Source: Dipteris shenzhenensis (taxonomy: Eukaryota > Polypodiophyta > Polypodiopsida > Gleicheniales). Taken from it: a stretch of 64,000 nucleotides of DNA. Of this stretch, positions 9,246 to 19,288 are shown one piece after another. The stretch lies in assembly GCA_047967505.1 (NCBI GenBank), contig CM106538.1; one strand, given 5' to 3'. The notes beneath the pieces were generated by a model. It did no database searches. It was given only the letters and a program-made list of their open reading frames with translations, and was not told the DNA's origin. The first letter of the stretch is position 1, and every line of letters starts with the position of its first letter. The position numbers and the translations under genes were made by a program.

Positions 9246-11990
9246 CTACACCTCACAAGATGTGGCTTCCTTCATTTCACAAGAACTGGGTCTCAAGACC
9301 AAATCTAGATTCGACACATGCCCTTCTTCCCTCATGCGTGAACTCAAGATTTCTAGCATTGCTGAAATTTCTTTACTTGGGTTATTTCCCACCAAAAATG
9401 CATGCACCTCATTGTTTACCTCTACAAATGCAACTGCAGGCTTCTTTTTTGCCCCTGCATGTTTCCTCAGGTCCTCTATTCTATGTGCATCACCCCACCT
9501 GTCAGCACTTGTATATATGTTTGCCATAAGCACATATGAAGCAGAAGATTCTGCATTCATCTGGACAAGTTGCTCAAAGCATATCAGTCCTAGTTCCATT
9601 TCCCCAAAACTTTTGCAAGCACTGAGCAAAGCCGTCCATGTTTCTTCAGACGGGGGGATCTGCATGGTTTCAAGAAATTTATTTGCCTCATACAAATGCC
9701 CTGATCGTGCAAGAAGATCGACCATGCAAGTATAATGGTCTATTGTTGGAGCAATGCCATATTCTTCTCTCATCTCCTTAAAATATTCCTGGCCCTTAAA
9801 TACCAGGTTATTATGGCTGCATGCCGTAAGAAGACATGTGAATGTAGCAGCATCTGGCTTCACACACCTTCCTTGCAAGTCCTCAAATAATTGTATAGCC
9901 ATATTACTCTCATGGTTCAGGCCATATCCATTTATCATTGCATTCCATGACACAACATTTCGAAGTGGCAAATTCCCAAAAACTTCCTGCGCCTCTGAAA
10001 GAGAACCAAATTTCGCATACATGTCGATTAAAGTGCTGCTGACAAAAAGATCTTTTTCAAACCCCTTTCGTGCAATCTCAGCATGTATTTCTTGGCCCTT
10101 GCTTATGGCTCCTATGCTCCCACAAGCTTTTAAGATGCAAACAAATGAGACATCATCTGGAGTGATGTTCTCCAGTTGCATCTGTACAAAACAATTCAGA
10201 GCTGCCTGTCCAGGTCCATGCTCAGCATATCCTGCGATTAATGTGTTCCATGACACAACATCTCGAACTGGAAGCTTGTCAAAGACTTCGCGTGCCTCTG
10301 AAAGTGAGACACATTTGGTATACATGTCAACCAAAGTATTGCCAACACAAAGGTCTCTTTCAAACCCCTTCTGTGCGATCTCAGCATGTAGTTCACGGCC
10401 CTTGCCTATGGCTCCTATGCTCCCACAAGCTTGTAAAACACACACAAAGATCACAGCAATTGCATAGACACCTTCCAGTTGCATCTGGTCAAAGTATTTC
10501 AGTGCTTCCTGACCAGATCCATATCCGCAATATCCAGCAATAAGTGCATTCCATGACACAGCATCTCGAACTGGTAGCTTGTTGAAGACTTCCTGTGCCT
10601 CTGAAAGTGCAGCACATTTAGCATACATGTCAACCAGACTATTGCCAACAAAAATCTCTCTTTCAAATCCCCTTTGTACAATCTCAGCATGCATTTTACA
10701 GCCCGTCTCTATGGCTCCTACACTGCCACAAGCTTTCAAGATGCAAACAAATGTGACAGCGTCTGGAGAGACACCCTCAAGTTGCATCTGTTCAAAATAT
10801 TTCAATGCTTCCTGACCAGGTCCATGCTCCGCACACCCTGCAATCAGTGCATTCCATGACACAGCATTTCGAACTGGCAGCTTCTCAAAGACTTCCTTCG
10901 CCTCTGAAATTAAGCCACATTTGGCATACATATCAACCAAACTGTTACCAACAAAAAGCTCTTCATTAATTCCCTTTCGTGTAACCTCAGCATGTATTTC
11001 TCGGCCGTTGCCTACTGCTCCTATGCTGCCACAAGATTTCAAGATGGCCACAAGCGTGACAGCATCCGAAGAGATGCCCTCCAGTTGCATCTGTTCCAAA
11101 CATTTCAATGCTTCCTGAGCAGGTCCATGTTCAGCATATCCTGCAATTAGCGCATTCCATGACACAACATCTCGGAGTGGCAACCTGTCAAAGACTTCCT
11201 GTGCCTCTAAAAGCGAGCCACATTTGGCATACATGTCAACCAAAGTGTTGTCAACAAAAAGATTACTTCCAAATCCCATTTGTTTCATGTCAGAATGTAT
11301 TTCTCGGCCCCTGTCTAAAGCTCCTATGCTGCCACAGGCTTTAAAGACACAAACGAATGTGTGAGAGTTTGGAGAGATGCCCTCCTGTTGCATCTGTTCA
11401 AAACAATTCAGCGCTTCTTCACCAGGCCCATGTTCAGCATATCCTGCAATTAGTGCACTCCAGGACACAACATCATGTACTGGCATCTTGTCAAACACTC
11501 CTTGTGCCTCCAAAAGAGAGCCACATTTGGCATACATGTCAATCAAAGTGTTGCTGACGGAGGGAGCTTTTTCAAATCCCCTTTGAGCAACCTCAACATG
11601 AATCTCTCGGCCTCTTTCCACGTCTTTCAGCCTAGAACAAGCTTTTAGTATGGCCATAAGTGTATATCTGCTAGGATCTACACTATCCTCTTGCATTTTC
11701 TGGTAAAGGTTCACAGCATGCTGTATTTGCCCACATTCAATATACCCTAACATGAGGGAAGTCCACGAATGCTCATTCCGATGAACCAACCTGTTGAAAA
11801 CCTGCTGAGCATGAGAGACACTTCCACAATCCACAAGCATTGGCACAAGGTAGTTCCCAATAGCCCTATGAGCTTCCAGCCCATTATTGCAAATGTGTGC
11901 ATGCACACACTTGGCATATACCAAGCTTTTTTCTTTCCTGCACTTTTGCAAGAGGCAGAGAAAATTATCGGCGGAAAGCAACCCAGCCAT
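9246..11990 (-). CDS. PLS-class PPR protein, E/E+ type, no DYW domain
   Basis: An intronless open frame encoding 914 residues. The ATG at 11990 (MAGLLSADNF) is the first in-frame ATG; an in-frame TGA lies at about 12023-12021 upstream. PPR motifs start almost at once (VYAKCVHAHI) and run to about residue 780. From residue 152 the body is a series of six 101-residue units, each beginning MYAKCGSL or a close variant and containing VSWNALIAGYAEHGP and ILKACGSIGAI. The C-terminus carries E and E+ motifs (ETWTALLSACKSFGEMELG, YVLMANIY, VEVNNEVHAFLVG) and stops where a DYW deaminase domain would begin. By family knowledge such proteins bind organellar RNA, usually for C-to-U editing with a DYW partner in trans. 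No clear transit peptide precedes the first repeat, so localisation is uncertain. It shows no frame damage despite its transposon-rich surroundings. Confidence 0.93.
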   Translation of the reverse strand: MAGLLSADNFLCLLQKCRKEKSLVYAKCVHAHICNNGLEAHRAIGNYLVPMLVDCGSVSHAQQVFNRLVHRNEHSWTSLMLGYIECGQIQHAVNLYQKMQEDSVDPSRYTLMAILKACSRLKDVERGREIHVEVAQRGFEKAPSVSNTLIDMYAKCGSLLEAQGVFDKMPVHDVVSWSALIAGYAEHGPGEEALNCFEQMQQEGISPNSHTFVCVFKACGSIGALDRGREIHSDMKQMGFGSNLFVDNTLVDMYAKCGSLLEAQEVFDRLPLRDVVSWNALIAGYAEHGPAQEALKCLEQMQLEGISSDAVTLVAILKSCGSIGAVGNGREIHAEVTRKGINEELFVGNSLVDMYAKCGLISEAKEVFEKLPVRNAVSWNALIAGCAEHGPGQEALKYFEQMQLEGVSPDAVTFVCILKACGSVGAIETGCKMHAEIVQRGFEREIFVGNSLVDMYAKCAALSEAQEVFNKLPVRDAVSWNALIAGYCGYGSGQEALKYFDQMQLEGVYAIAVIFVCVLQACGSIGAIGKGRELHAEIAQKGFERDLCVGNTLVDMYTKCVSLSEAREVFDKLPVRDVVSWNTLIAGYAEHGPGQAALNCFVQMQLENITPDDVSFVCILKACGSIGAISKGQEIHAEIARKGFEKDLFVSSTLIDMYAKFGSLSEAQEVFGNLPLRNVVSWNAMINGYGLNHESNMAIQLFEDLQGRCVKPDAATFTCLLTACSHNNLVFKGQEYFKEMREEYGIAPTIDHYTCMVDLLARSGHLYEANKFLETMQIPPSEETWTALLSACKSFGEMELGLICFEQLVQMNAESSASYVLMANIYTSADRWGDAHRIEDLRKHAGAKKKPAVAFVEVNNEVHAFLVGNNPSKEISAMLEILSSRMREEGHVSNLDLVLRPSSCEMKEATSCEV

Positions 11991-12011
11991 CTGCTCCAAA
12001 AAATATAGTCT

Positions 12012-12087
12012 CTCATCTGCTCAGCAGATCTCAAGTGTCTCATCTGCTCAGCATCTCTCAAGTGTCTCATCTGCTCAGCATCTCCCA
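12012..12087 (-). repeat. 27-bp minisatellite in the PPR leader
   Basis: Three near-identical copies of a roughly 27-bp unit containing CTCATCTGCTCAGCA lie just upstream of the PPR start codon. On the minus strand each copy carries an ATG (CAGATGAG context). They therefore create several upstream start codons in a frame different from the PPR frame. Confidence 0.8.
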
Positions 12088-13025
12088 ACTGTTGCCCTCT
12101 CACAGTTCTTGTGGGCGCCCTTGAGCTGCAGATTTAAAGCTGGCCTTGCACGTATAGGCAGGCAATTGTAGCTCCTTCCCAAGCTGGGATCTGCAGAATT
12201 TGAGCCGTTCCCTTTCTTGCTTTGCATCTCGATCAGATGCTTTGCCCACGCTGATTCCCTGGCTTCCCCCCTCCTGAGCTTCCTTGTCTTTAAGTCTAAC
12301 TGTGGTATAGCAGCCATTTATTTTTTCATGCCTAAAAGCTAAAGCACTTGGGCCTGTCTGATTGGACTTGTTATCGCTAAAACCATTGAGTGAAGAACTT
12401 TGCACCCACTAAGGTGCATTATATCATACTTTAAAAGACAGGTCATCTCAACAGCCACAAAAATGAGCCATTTGCAAATTTTGCTTTGAGCTGAACGATG
12501 AGACCATTGCATTGTCGTTCCTTTGGCCAAGATCCCATCATAACATTTTAGGCAGGGCAATCGCCCTGAGCTGAACGCAAAAGATGAAAGAACTGGCAAT
12601 CATCTTCCTTTGACCAAGCCTTCATTAGGGCAATAGATTAGGTCCTTGCAATCTACATAATGCACACAAATCGCCCGAGGACAGAAACGAATATTTTGAT
12701 GAATCGCAAACGTTAAAACATGTTTCGACCTACTCCAACAGGATAGGGCACTGTTAAGCCTCAAACACTTTTGGCAATATAATTTTTATAGTCCGACTCA
12801 TGCTTACAATGAAGTAACTTTCTTCAACATACCACATTTGTTTGTGAGGTAAAAGCCTGTAAGCAAACTCTGGATCAAACCCCTTTACGTGTGCGCTTTG
12901 TGAGGTAGACTGCACACCAGTTTACCTTTTGTAACGTAAGAATGCGATTTATACATCAGAATCTAAACATTTTAACCAGAACCTTTTGGTAAACGTATGC
13001 CTAGCAAGCATCGTCATCTTTCTTA
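12088..13025. other. Upstream region of the minus-strand PPR gene
   Basis: Contains the presumed promoter and 5' leader of the PPR gene. Composition is mixed and minus-strand frames of 80-100 codons occur (for example 12100-12405), but none resembles a known family. No clear TATA box can be assigned from sequence alone. Confidence 0.45.
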
Positions 13026-13433
13026 TTGCCATTTTGCTGTGAAACGCTAAACCCAGTAAGCCCAGTTCAAATTTGCGCTAGCTTGACTTGTAATCCGTGC
13101 TACTTATTAAAAGTTGCTAGAGCTTCACTAGTAATCTCTTCTACTTGTGAGTCTAGAAAGGAAAGTGTTAAACATGTGCTGTGGGATTGCCCGGGGGCCT
13201 TTCCGGCATGGAGAAGAACTGTGTGGTGGGTTAGTATAATGCAGATTTTCTTTCCTTTTAATTGGAAGGTAGCACTTATTGAATCAAGAGCTCTGGAAGG
13301 TGTGGCAGGTTATAAGGCCATAGTTATTAATTGCATATGGAGAGGGTGGAATAAGCTGACTTTTGACTGCGAATATAGTCATAGCACTTGTTCTCGAAGT
13401 TTAAAATTTTGGCGTGCCCTTGCCCAGGTCTAA
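13026..13433 (+). pseudogene. LINE C-terminal zinc-binding region relic
   Basis: The frame reads ESVKHVLWDCPGAFPAW followed by WVSIMQIFFPFNW and INCIWRGWNKLTF. This is the pattern of the reverse-transcriptase zinc-binding domain (zf-RVT) at the C-terminus of plant LINE (L1-type) ORF2 proteins. Only this end is present; no polymerase core lies upstream, as expected for 5'-truncated LINE insertions. It abuts the end of the Helentron-type element. Confidence 0.7.
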
Positions 13434-13684
13434 GTGATGCTAAATTTCCATTTATGGAATTCTCTCACTTCACGGATTTAGTGTATCCATGCGATTTCAG
13501 GAATTGTTGGCTAAATTTTCATTGCTTTCTGGTGATTGGTTGGGACCATGTGATCTCCACCACTTCCTCCCTGTTTTCCTCTTCTTTCTATTTGGAGCAA
13601 GACAATGAATGTGATTCACCTTGTTAAACAAGGCTGAATTGTATTCATCAGACCTTCCCTTCTTATTTTTTCAAATATTGTCTT

Positions 13685-14230
13685 CAATTGTTGTGAACAA
13701 GATGGAGTGATCTGTCAGGTAACTAAATTGTGTTCCAAATTTTATTTATTTTTGTGTGTGAGTTTGTCCAAATGTGGTCAAGTGTCGATCCATATATAGT
13801 TGTTGGTGTCCGAATTATTTGTTGCAAGTTATGCTTTTGTATAAGTTTTTTAAGATTTGTCAAGTTCTAGTTTTCTTTGTTGTAGTCAATGTTGAAGTCA
13901 CCAATAATGTATGTTTGATTTTTTTCTGTAATTTTTTTAAATATGTTTTTTATTATTGTTAGCAGTGTTGTAGTTGGTGCACCTGGTGGTTTGTAAAGAT
14001 TGATTAAGTTGAATGCTTTGGAGTGTGCGCTTTGAAATATCGTTAGTAAACATTGTATTCCTTTGATGTGAAAGTATTGTGTTTCTATTAGTGTTATATT
14101 TCTTTTATAGTAAGTTGCAATGCCCAGTCCGTCATGTTTGTGTATAACTTCAAAGTTTCTTAATTGTATGATGTCTTCTTTGTTTGTGTGTGTTTCTTGT
14201 AAGCATAAGATTGTTGATTCCATGAGGGTA
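13685..14230 (-). pseudogene. Helentron EEP endonuclease domain
   Basis: The minus frame 14223-13867 reads MESTILCLQETHTNKEDI, NLINLYKPPGAP and YIIGDFNIDYN. After a stop it continues with TIYGSTLDHIWTNS and, in a shifted frame, TDHSILF. These correspond to the QETH, GDFN, LDHI and (S/T)DH motifs of the APE-like EEP nuclease fold, so all catalytic blocks are recognisable. The family cuts DNA; in Helentrons it is fused to the helicase. It follows directly on the helicase motif VI segment (about 14367-14395), which supports fusion rather than a separate LINE insertion. Confidence 0.88.
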
Positions 14231-14239
14231 TCTGTTGCT

Positions 14240-14840
14240 TGTATGTCTTTTTTATGTGATTTTATGGTGTTTTAGTTCTGAGTCTATTTGTTTCCTCAAT
14301 TACGTTTGGATCAACTTTAATGAGCTTGTTCTCAATGTTTTGTAGCAGGAACAGATTTTGTGGGTCCCTTATTCTTGATAGTGCTGTGTATACTAGTCTG
14401 TGGTTCTTGATGTTTGTTGGATTAAATGCTAGGGAATCCATTGTTAACCCCTGAGATCGGTGGACTGTTCTAGCAGTAGCTGGTTGAATAGGGAATTGTG
14501 TTCGCGTGAATGTATTTAGATGGTTTCTTCCGACTTAAAAATCTCTTTATGTTCTGAATATTCGTGTCCATCGAGGCGGTGTCCCATTGTTGTACATTTT
14601 CCTATTGGCATACCTTGCTTTTATGCCGACCTTGTCAATGTTAAAGAGTATCCAGATTATGGGTTCGTTTGGACTTGTTTCTAAGTGCATGATAATCCCA
14701 TCAGCACTGTTTACAAGACCATCACTTACGTCTAAATTTGCGGAGCAAATTTTGACAATCATCCCTACTTTTAAGTGGAGGAGTTAGTGTAATCCTCCTG
14801 TGCACTTTGGGTTGTCTGGAATTTGTATTTTTTTATTGCC
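14240..14840 (-). pseudogene. Helentron Pif1 helicase, C-terminal part
   Basis: The minus strand reads NGNKKIQIPDNPKC next to the insertion junction, then VKICSANLDVSDGLVNSADG (14762 downwards), QGLTMDSLAFNP (about 14453) and LVYTALSRIRDPQNLFLL (about 14395). QGLT and TALSRIR are the late Pif1/RecD superfamily 1 motifs. Stops interrupt between blocks. It is the second half of the domain whose Walker motifs lie at 16060-16337; the two halves are separated by the hairpin element. Confidence 0.88.
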
Positions 14841-15597
14841 ATTAGGAAAAAAGGGAGCTCATTTTGGGGCCTTTTAGAAGAGAGAGAAAATAGGCTCTCA
14901 ACCAATTAGGAGTGCGCCAACGTAACGTTGAAAATTCAACAAAAGAAGATGAAAATAAGAAAAAGAAATAGTACTATATGTTCGTAGAAGCATGTCACAT
15001 TAATGAGGTGATCTGATTTGAATCTTTAAAAAATTTATTTTCTGTGCAGAACTTGGTGATTCTGACATTGCAGACGCGTCCGGAACGGCCCAAAACCCCA
15101 AGAATGGCACTGGAAACGCTGGAATCGGACATCCAGAGGCCCGGAAACGGCCAAAAAAGGCCGAAAAACGCGATTTGCAGCAAAATGCGATATGGCACTT
15201 TTGAAATTTCAAAAGTGCCATATCACAAAATCCGGAACGGCCCAAAACCCCAAATTTCAAAAGTGCCATATCGCATTTTGCTGCAAATCGCGTTTTTCGG
15301 CCTTTTTTTGGCCGTTTCCGGGCCTCCGGATGTCCGATTCTAGCGTTTCCAGTGCCGTTCTTGGGGTTTTGGGCCGTTCCGGACACGTCTGCGGTGTCAG
15401 AATCACCAAATTCTGCACAGAAAAGTGTTGCTCTTATATGAACATTGAATGTAAAGCATGTGAAAGAATATATTTATTCCTTTTCACACTGACATTTCTC
15501 ACGCAAGTATCCATATTTTCTTGCTTTTGTAGAGAGAGAAAAGAGAAAATAGTGAATTTCTTACAGGGCCCCAAAATGAGCTCTCTTTTTTCCTAAT
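14841..15597. mobile_element. Hairpin (fold-back) non-autonomous element inside the helicase
   Basis: A 757-bp unit bounded by 31-bp inverted termini: ATTAGGAAAAAAGGGAGCTC and onward at 14841-14871, with its reverse complement at 15567-15597 (one mismatch). Inside lies a second, longer inverted repeat with arms of about 170 bp, 15037-15210 and 15252-15426, near-perfect and GC-rich, around a roughly 41-base loop. It codes for nothing. The host helicase frame reads up to both edges, so the insertion point is well defined, but no clear target-site duplication is seen. A transcript would form a long double-stranded RNA. Confidence 0.85.
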
Positions 15598-16345
15598 GAA
15601 TGACTATGCTTTTTGTGTTTTGCTTGTAGAAAGTGCGGTTGTCTGGGCAGTGATTGGAATACCACTTTGTTATGCTTGTCTTTGAGGGGGTTCGTGTAAA
15701 ATAGATGTGGTATTTTTTCCTTTGTTGATGGAAGGCGCACAGATTTTTTGTTGAGTATGTTTAAGTCTTCTTGCGATTGTTCACCAACTCTAATTTTGTT
15801 TAGAAGTTGCAAGTATTGCATGTTGTCTTGCCTCATTGGGAATGTTAACTCATAGTACCTGAAGTTATCCTACCAAATTTTTGCAACAGATAGTATTTGA
15901 TTACACTTATCAAAGAAGATCCAGCTGTCTTTTGTAGGGCTTGCTTGGAATAGGTCTCCGCATAAAATGACATCAACTCTACCGAAAGGCTCGGAGTGGT
16001 TGTGCTTTATTTCACGCATTCGCATATCGGCTGCTGCGAATGTGTTTTGGCCAACTAGTGAAATTTCATCAATTACAAGCAGTTCCAGTTTATCAAATAG
16101 AGTTGAGAGTTCTTGTAGTTTCTTTGCCCCCAATGCTACATAACTTGAGCTAAGTAGCGGTAAGTATAGTGCAGAGTGTATGGTGTACCCCTCGATGTGA
16201 AAGGCTGCTCTGCCTGTGTACGCTAGAATTAGCACCCTTTGTTTATTACTTTCTATTGTTTGTTTGTGGTAATAGTGCCGCAGTAATGCTTGAACGAGAA
16301 GCATCAATGTGAACGTCTTGCCTATTCCAGCGTTGCCTAATTAAA
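15598..16345 (-). pseudogene. Helentron Pif1 helicase, N-terminal part
   Basis: Walker A (LGNAGIGKTFTLM) is encoded at about 16345-16310, preceded by an in-frame stop. It continues MLLVQALLRHYY, ILAYTGRAAFHIEG and TIHSALYLP. Walker B is LLVIDEISLV (about 16060-16080), followed by VILCGDLFQASP. This is superfamily 1B Pif1 helicase, which unwinds DNA during rolling-circle transposition. The frame then passes through MRQDNMQYLQLLNKIRVGEQ and PRQPHFLQAKHKKHSHS to the edge of the inserted hairpin element. Confidence 0.92.
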
Positions 16346-16486
16346 AAAGGTGAGTTTTTCCTTTGTGGTTATTTCTTTTCTTGGTAATGATGTCGTCAAT
16401 TATGCATCTTTGGTCACTGTTTAGCATTCTATATTTTTCACGGAACTCTTCGTTTGGCATTATTTCATGTGGTTTGAATGTCTGCA

Positions 16487-18540
16487 TCAGCTTGTTTGTG
16501 TGTTTTGTGCCCTGTGGCATGTTGAGTGCGATGTCATATTGTTCATGTTTCCCTTGGTGCTACTTCCTGAAGTAGCTAGTCGTTGCTCACGATGTGATAT
16601 AATGGCCTTGGTGAAGTTGTTTTTGTGTTTATCGATGGTTTCTTTGTTTTCAGTGTATACATTGTGCCAAGGCATGTTCTGTTTGTTTAGTGAGTCTTCA
16701 TTTCCCTCGAACGGCTTATACAATAAACACAACTCTCTGTAGTAGTTCTTGGGTCCTTTTATTTTGCTGTAGTTGTTAAAACATATGACCTTTTGTCTTT
16801 TTCTTTTTTGAATTTGCTGCTTCGACATGTTGAATGTTGCCGCGTATTCAGCGAGGCAAATCTCATTTAAATGTTAAGGTTTGCTCAGGTACTTTGTAAC
16901 AATGTCATCAAAAAATATCTGGTTGCTTTCAGGGTCGAGCTTCTCGAGTCGCCAATGCCTTTTGAGTAGTAGTGTCCGTTCCTCTAGCAGGCTTGTGTTA
17001 ATATATATAAATTCTCTTAAGCTACATGTCAATAGTAGAGAAAGGGTCAAGTATACCGCTTGTTGTGAACTTATGTGTTATGTGTTGAGTATTGCGGACC
17101 CAACCTTGCGCACCCGTTCGTCCGTGTTTGCCTTGTTTGCCATTGCCTCGTGCATTGCGGCATTCACAGCGTCAGTTGTGGCTTTATCCTCTTTTGCGAT
17201 GTGCGATGTATAGTATGATGTTGCTCCGTGCGGGTTTAGAATGAATTGTATATCAGTATTCGCTCCCCATAAGTTTGAGAGTGTTGGGCTAAAGTTATTT
17301 GTGTATATGTCCTTTGGGTCCCTTTTTAGGAAAATAGTTGGCTCGCTTAGTTTTTATTTGAGAGCTGAAAGGTATGTATCCTCGCTCAATCTCACGTAGT
17401 TATCTTGCTCTAATGTATTGTAGATAAGTTTCACATCAGGTGGAAGTGGTTCCAATATTGTGGTGTTCTGCATTGGTGCTCTTGGAAACCCAAACCTGCA
17501 ACGCTTGCTTCACTTGTTGCATGTTCTCCTATGCCTATGCACTTGAATTTCCCTTTGATTACTATCAAATAATGAGATGTCTGTTGAAATGTATTGATCA
17601 ATGAAGTTTACAACTTTATCTTTACTTGCCCCTCAAGAGATGGTGCGTCTTCAATCCATATAAGCCTGTGGTCATGCTGGCTTCCCCTGTTTTGGAATTC
17701 GGTGACAAAGAAGTAGTCTAGCACTTTCCTAATAATAGATGAATCTTTTTGCAGTAGAGTTTTTAGGGCCTTGAATTTGTGCACGTAGTAGCATGCTGTT
17801 GTGATTGGGTCTGATCGAATTAGTTCACGTAGAATCCCCTTAGCTATATTTGCTTGCGGTATGGTTGAGGGATCTCTTAGGTTGTGCAAGCATTGCATGA
17901 GCAGGTCCCATAGTTTTTTCGCAGCAGACAATGTTACGAAGAATGTTGGTGCACCTAGTTGGCGAAGCATTGCAAAGGCGCTTTTCTTTAGTTTGTTCTT
18001 GTAGTCTGTTGATGTTTGTAGGCAATTGAAGTCTCTGTAGCCAATGTTGGATTGTAGTATCCAGTCAATGTTCATGTCAATGACGACTGCATCTCTGGCA
18101 GTTAGTAGTTGTCCTCTTAAGTTTCCTTTTCTCATTCGAACCCATGACGATGATGCAACCTGTCGTACCATAACTTTCATAGTTTTAAAGAATAAGTTCT
18201 CGATAGAAATCGCAAACCTTCGAATTTTTCTAGAAGTTCCCATTTTGCAATCTTTTGGTCTGAAGTGTATTGCGGCGTTTTGTGTTGCCAAGGGTAACCA
18301 TAAAATAGTGTAGGAAATGCTAGCTCCTCACAGTTCTTGTCTTTAAATATTCCAAGTGGTGAGAAGCCCTCGGAAGGCGCAATACATATTGTTTTGTCCT
18401 CATAATCAACAACTTGCTGTGTGGTGTAGATGCCATGTACAAAGGTGTCTGTTTCCATTTCATCGTCATTGTTGTCATGTGTTTGTGATGCATGATCTTG
18501 CCTAGAAGCCCTCAGCACACCTTGTAGGGACATCATGTGT
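16487..18540 (-). pseudogene. Helentron Rep (HUH) domain and Rep-helicase linker
   Basis: From the N-terminal side: ICIAPSEGFSPLGIFKDKNC and ELAFPTLFYGYPWQ; LRQLGAPTFFVTLSAAKKLW; the HUH region DYFFVTEFQNRGSQHDHRLI (H-D-H at about 17668-17679); HRHRRTCNK then CRFGFPRAPM (about 17500); and ISSQQAVYLTLSLLLTCSLR with INTSLLEERTLLLK. Last comes VICFNNYSKIKGPKNYYREL (near 16780). The order matches Rep proteins of eukaryotic rolling-circle transposons, in which the HUH nuclease nicks and joins DNA. The catalytic tyrosine region could not be assigned with certainty. Stops and frame changes are scattered; the largest open piece is 17608-18291. Confidence 0.92.
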
Positions 18541-18590
18541 TTCGCCCATAGGTCGTTTAGCTAGACATTTGCTTCCCTGTATAGTGGTGT

Positions 18591-19282
18591 CTATAGAAGT
18601 TCTTCTAGAGTGAACTTGCATATGTAGCTATGTGCGTACTCAAACTTCCTCTTTATTGAAATGGTGATAGTAGTAGCATCATCTATGAAACGAGGAAGTA
18701 CACATTGAGCTCTGTCAGTATCAGCGAAGACATTGACAATGCTGCCTCGCGTTCCAAATTGGCCATCATGTGAGAGTTCTCTTATTTGAGAAAAAGGTAT
18801 TCTAACAAAGACCAGGTGTGCTTCCATGCTATTTAGGATGGACGTGTGCATTGTTTTGTTTGACATTGTCATGGTCTTGGTTGATAGTGTCAGTAGCTTG
18901 TGCTTGTTAATTTCCCTCACGCATGGGCAAAGACATCTTTCGTGCATCTCAAATGACTGCGAGATTACAGATTGTTGTTGCAAGAAGCTCTTCGATATGC
19001 TACTCAATGCCCTTAGCTTGGACTAGAATGTCAATGTCCCGCAACAAATGCAAGCATGCTGTGGTGAATCTTTTATCTTGTGTTCATATGCTTCTTTTGC
19101 CGTGCGCTTGCTTTGACACCTTGTTCTTTTTGGTTGCGTTGCTGGAGCGTTGCTGTAGCGCTAATTTGCCCAGCATCAATGACCACTGTGTTTTGTACTC
19201 CAACAACGTCTACGTTTGGGTTTGCAATAACTGCATCTGCAGCATGTCGTTGTTGTTGTCTAATTTTGTAAGTTTTCATCAT
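18591..19282 (-). pseudogene. Helentron N-terminal Cys motif / DUF6570-like segment
   Basis: Reads CICCGTLTF, LCPCVREINKHKLLTLS and then VRIPFSQIRELSHDGQFGTR, GSIVNVFADTDR and VLPRFIDDATTITISIKRKF. The phrase 'IRELS...GQ.G..GSIVNV' followed by a VLPR block is characteristic of the segment that precedes Rep in many Helitron/Helentron proteins (DUF6570-like). Upstream, 19073-19282 encodes MMKTYKIRQQQRHAADAVIA and a low-complexity stretch that may be the start of the Rep protein. Function of this segment in the family is unknown to me; the Cys pairs suggest a zinc-binding role. Confidence 0.75.
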
Positions 19283-19288
19283 GATACC

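Noticed and set aside
11991-11999. Extension of the PPR protein to a TTG start at 11999
   Set aside because: A nuclear plant gene would use ATG; the first in-frame ATG is at 11990 and a TGA precedes it upstream.
12100-12405. 101-codon minus-strand frame upstream of the PPR gene
   Set aside because: No family resemblance; probably leader or promoter sequence.
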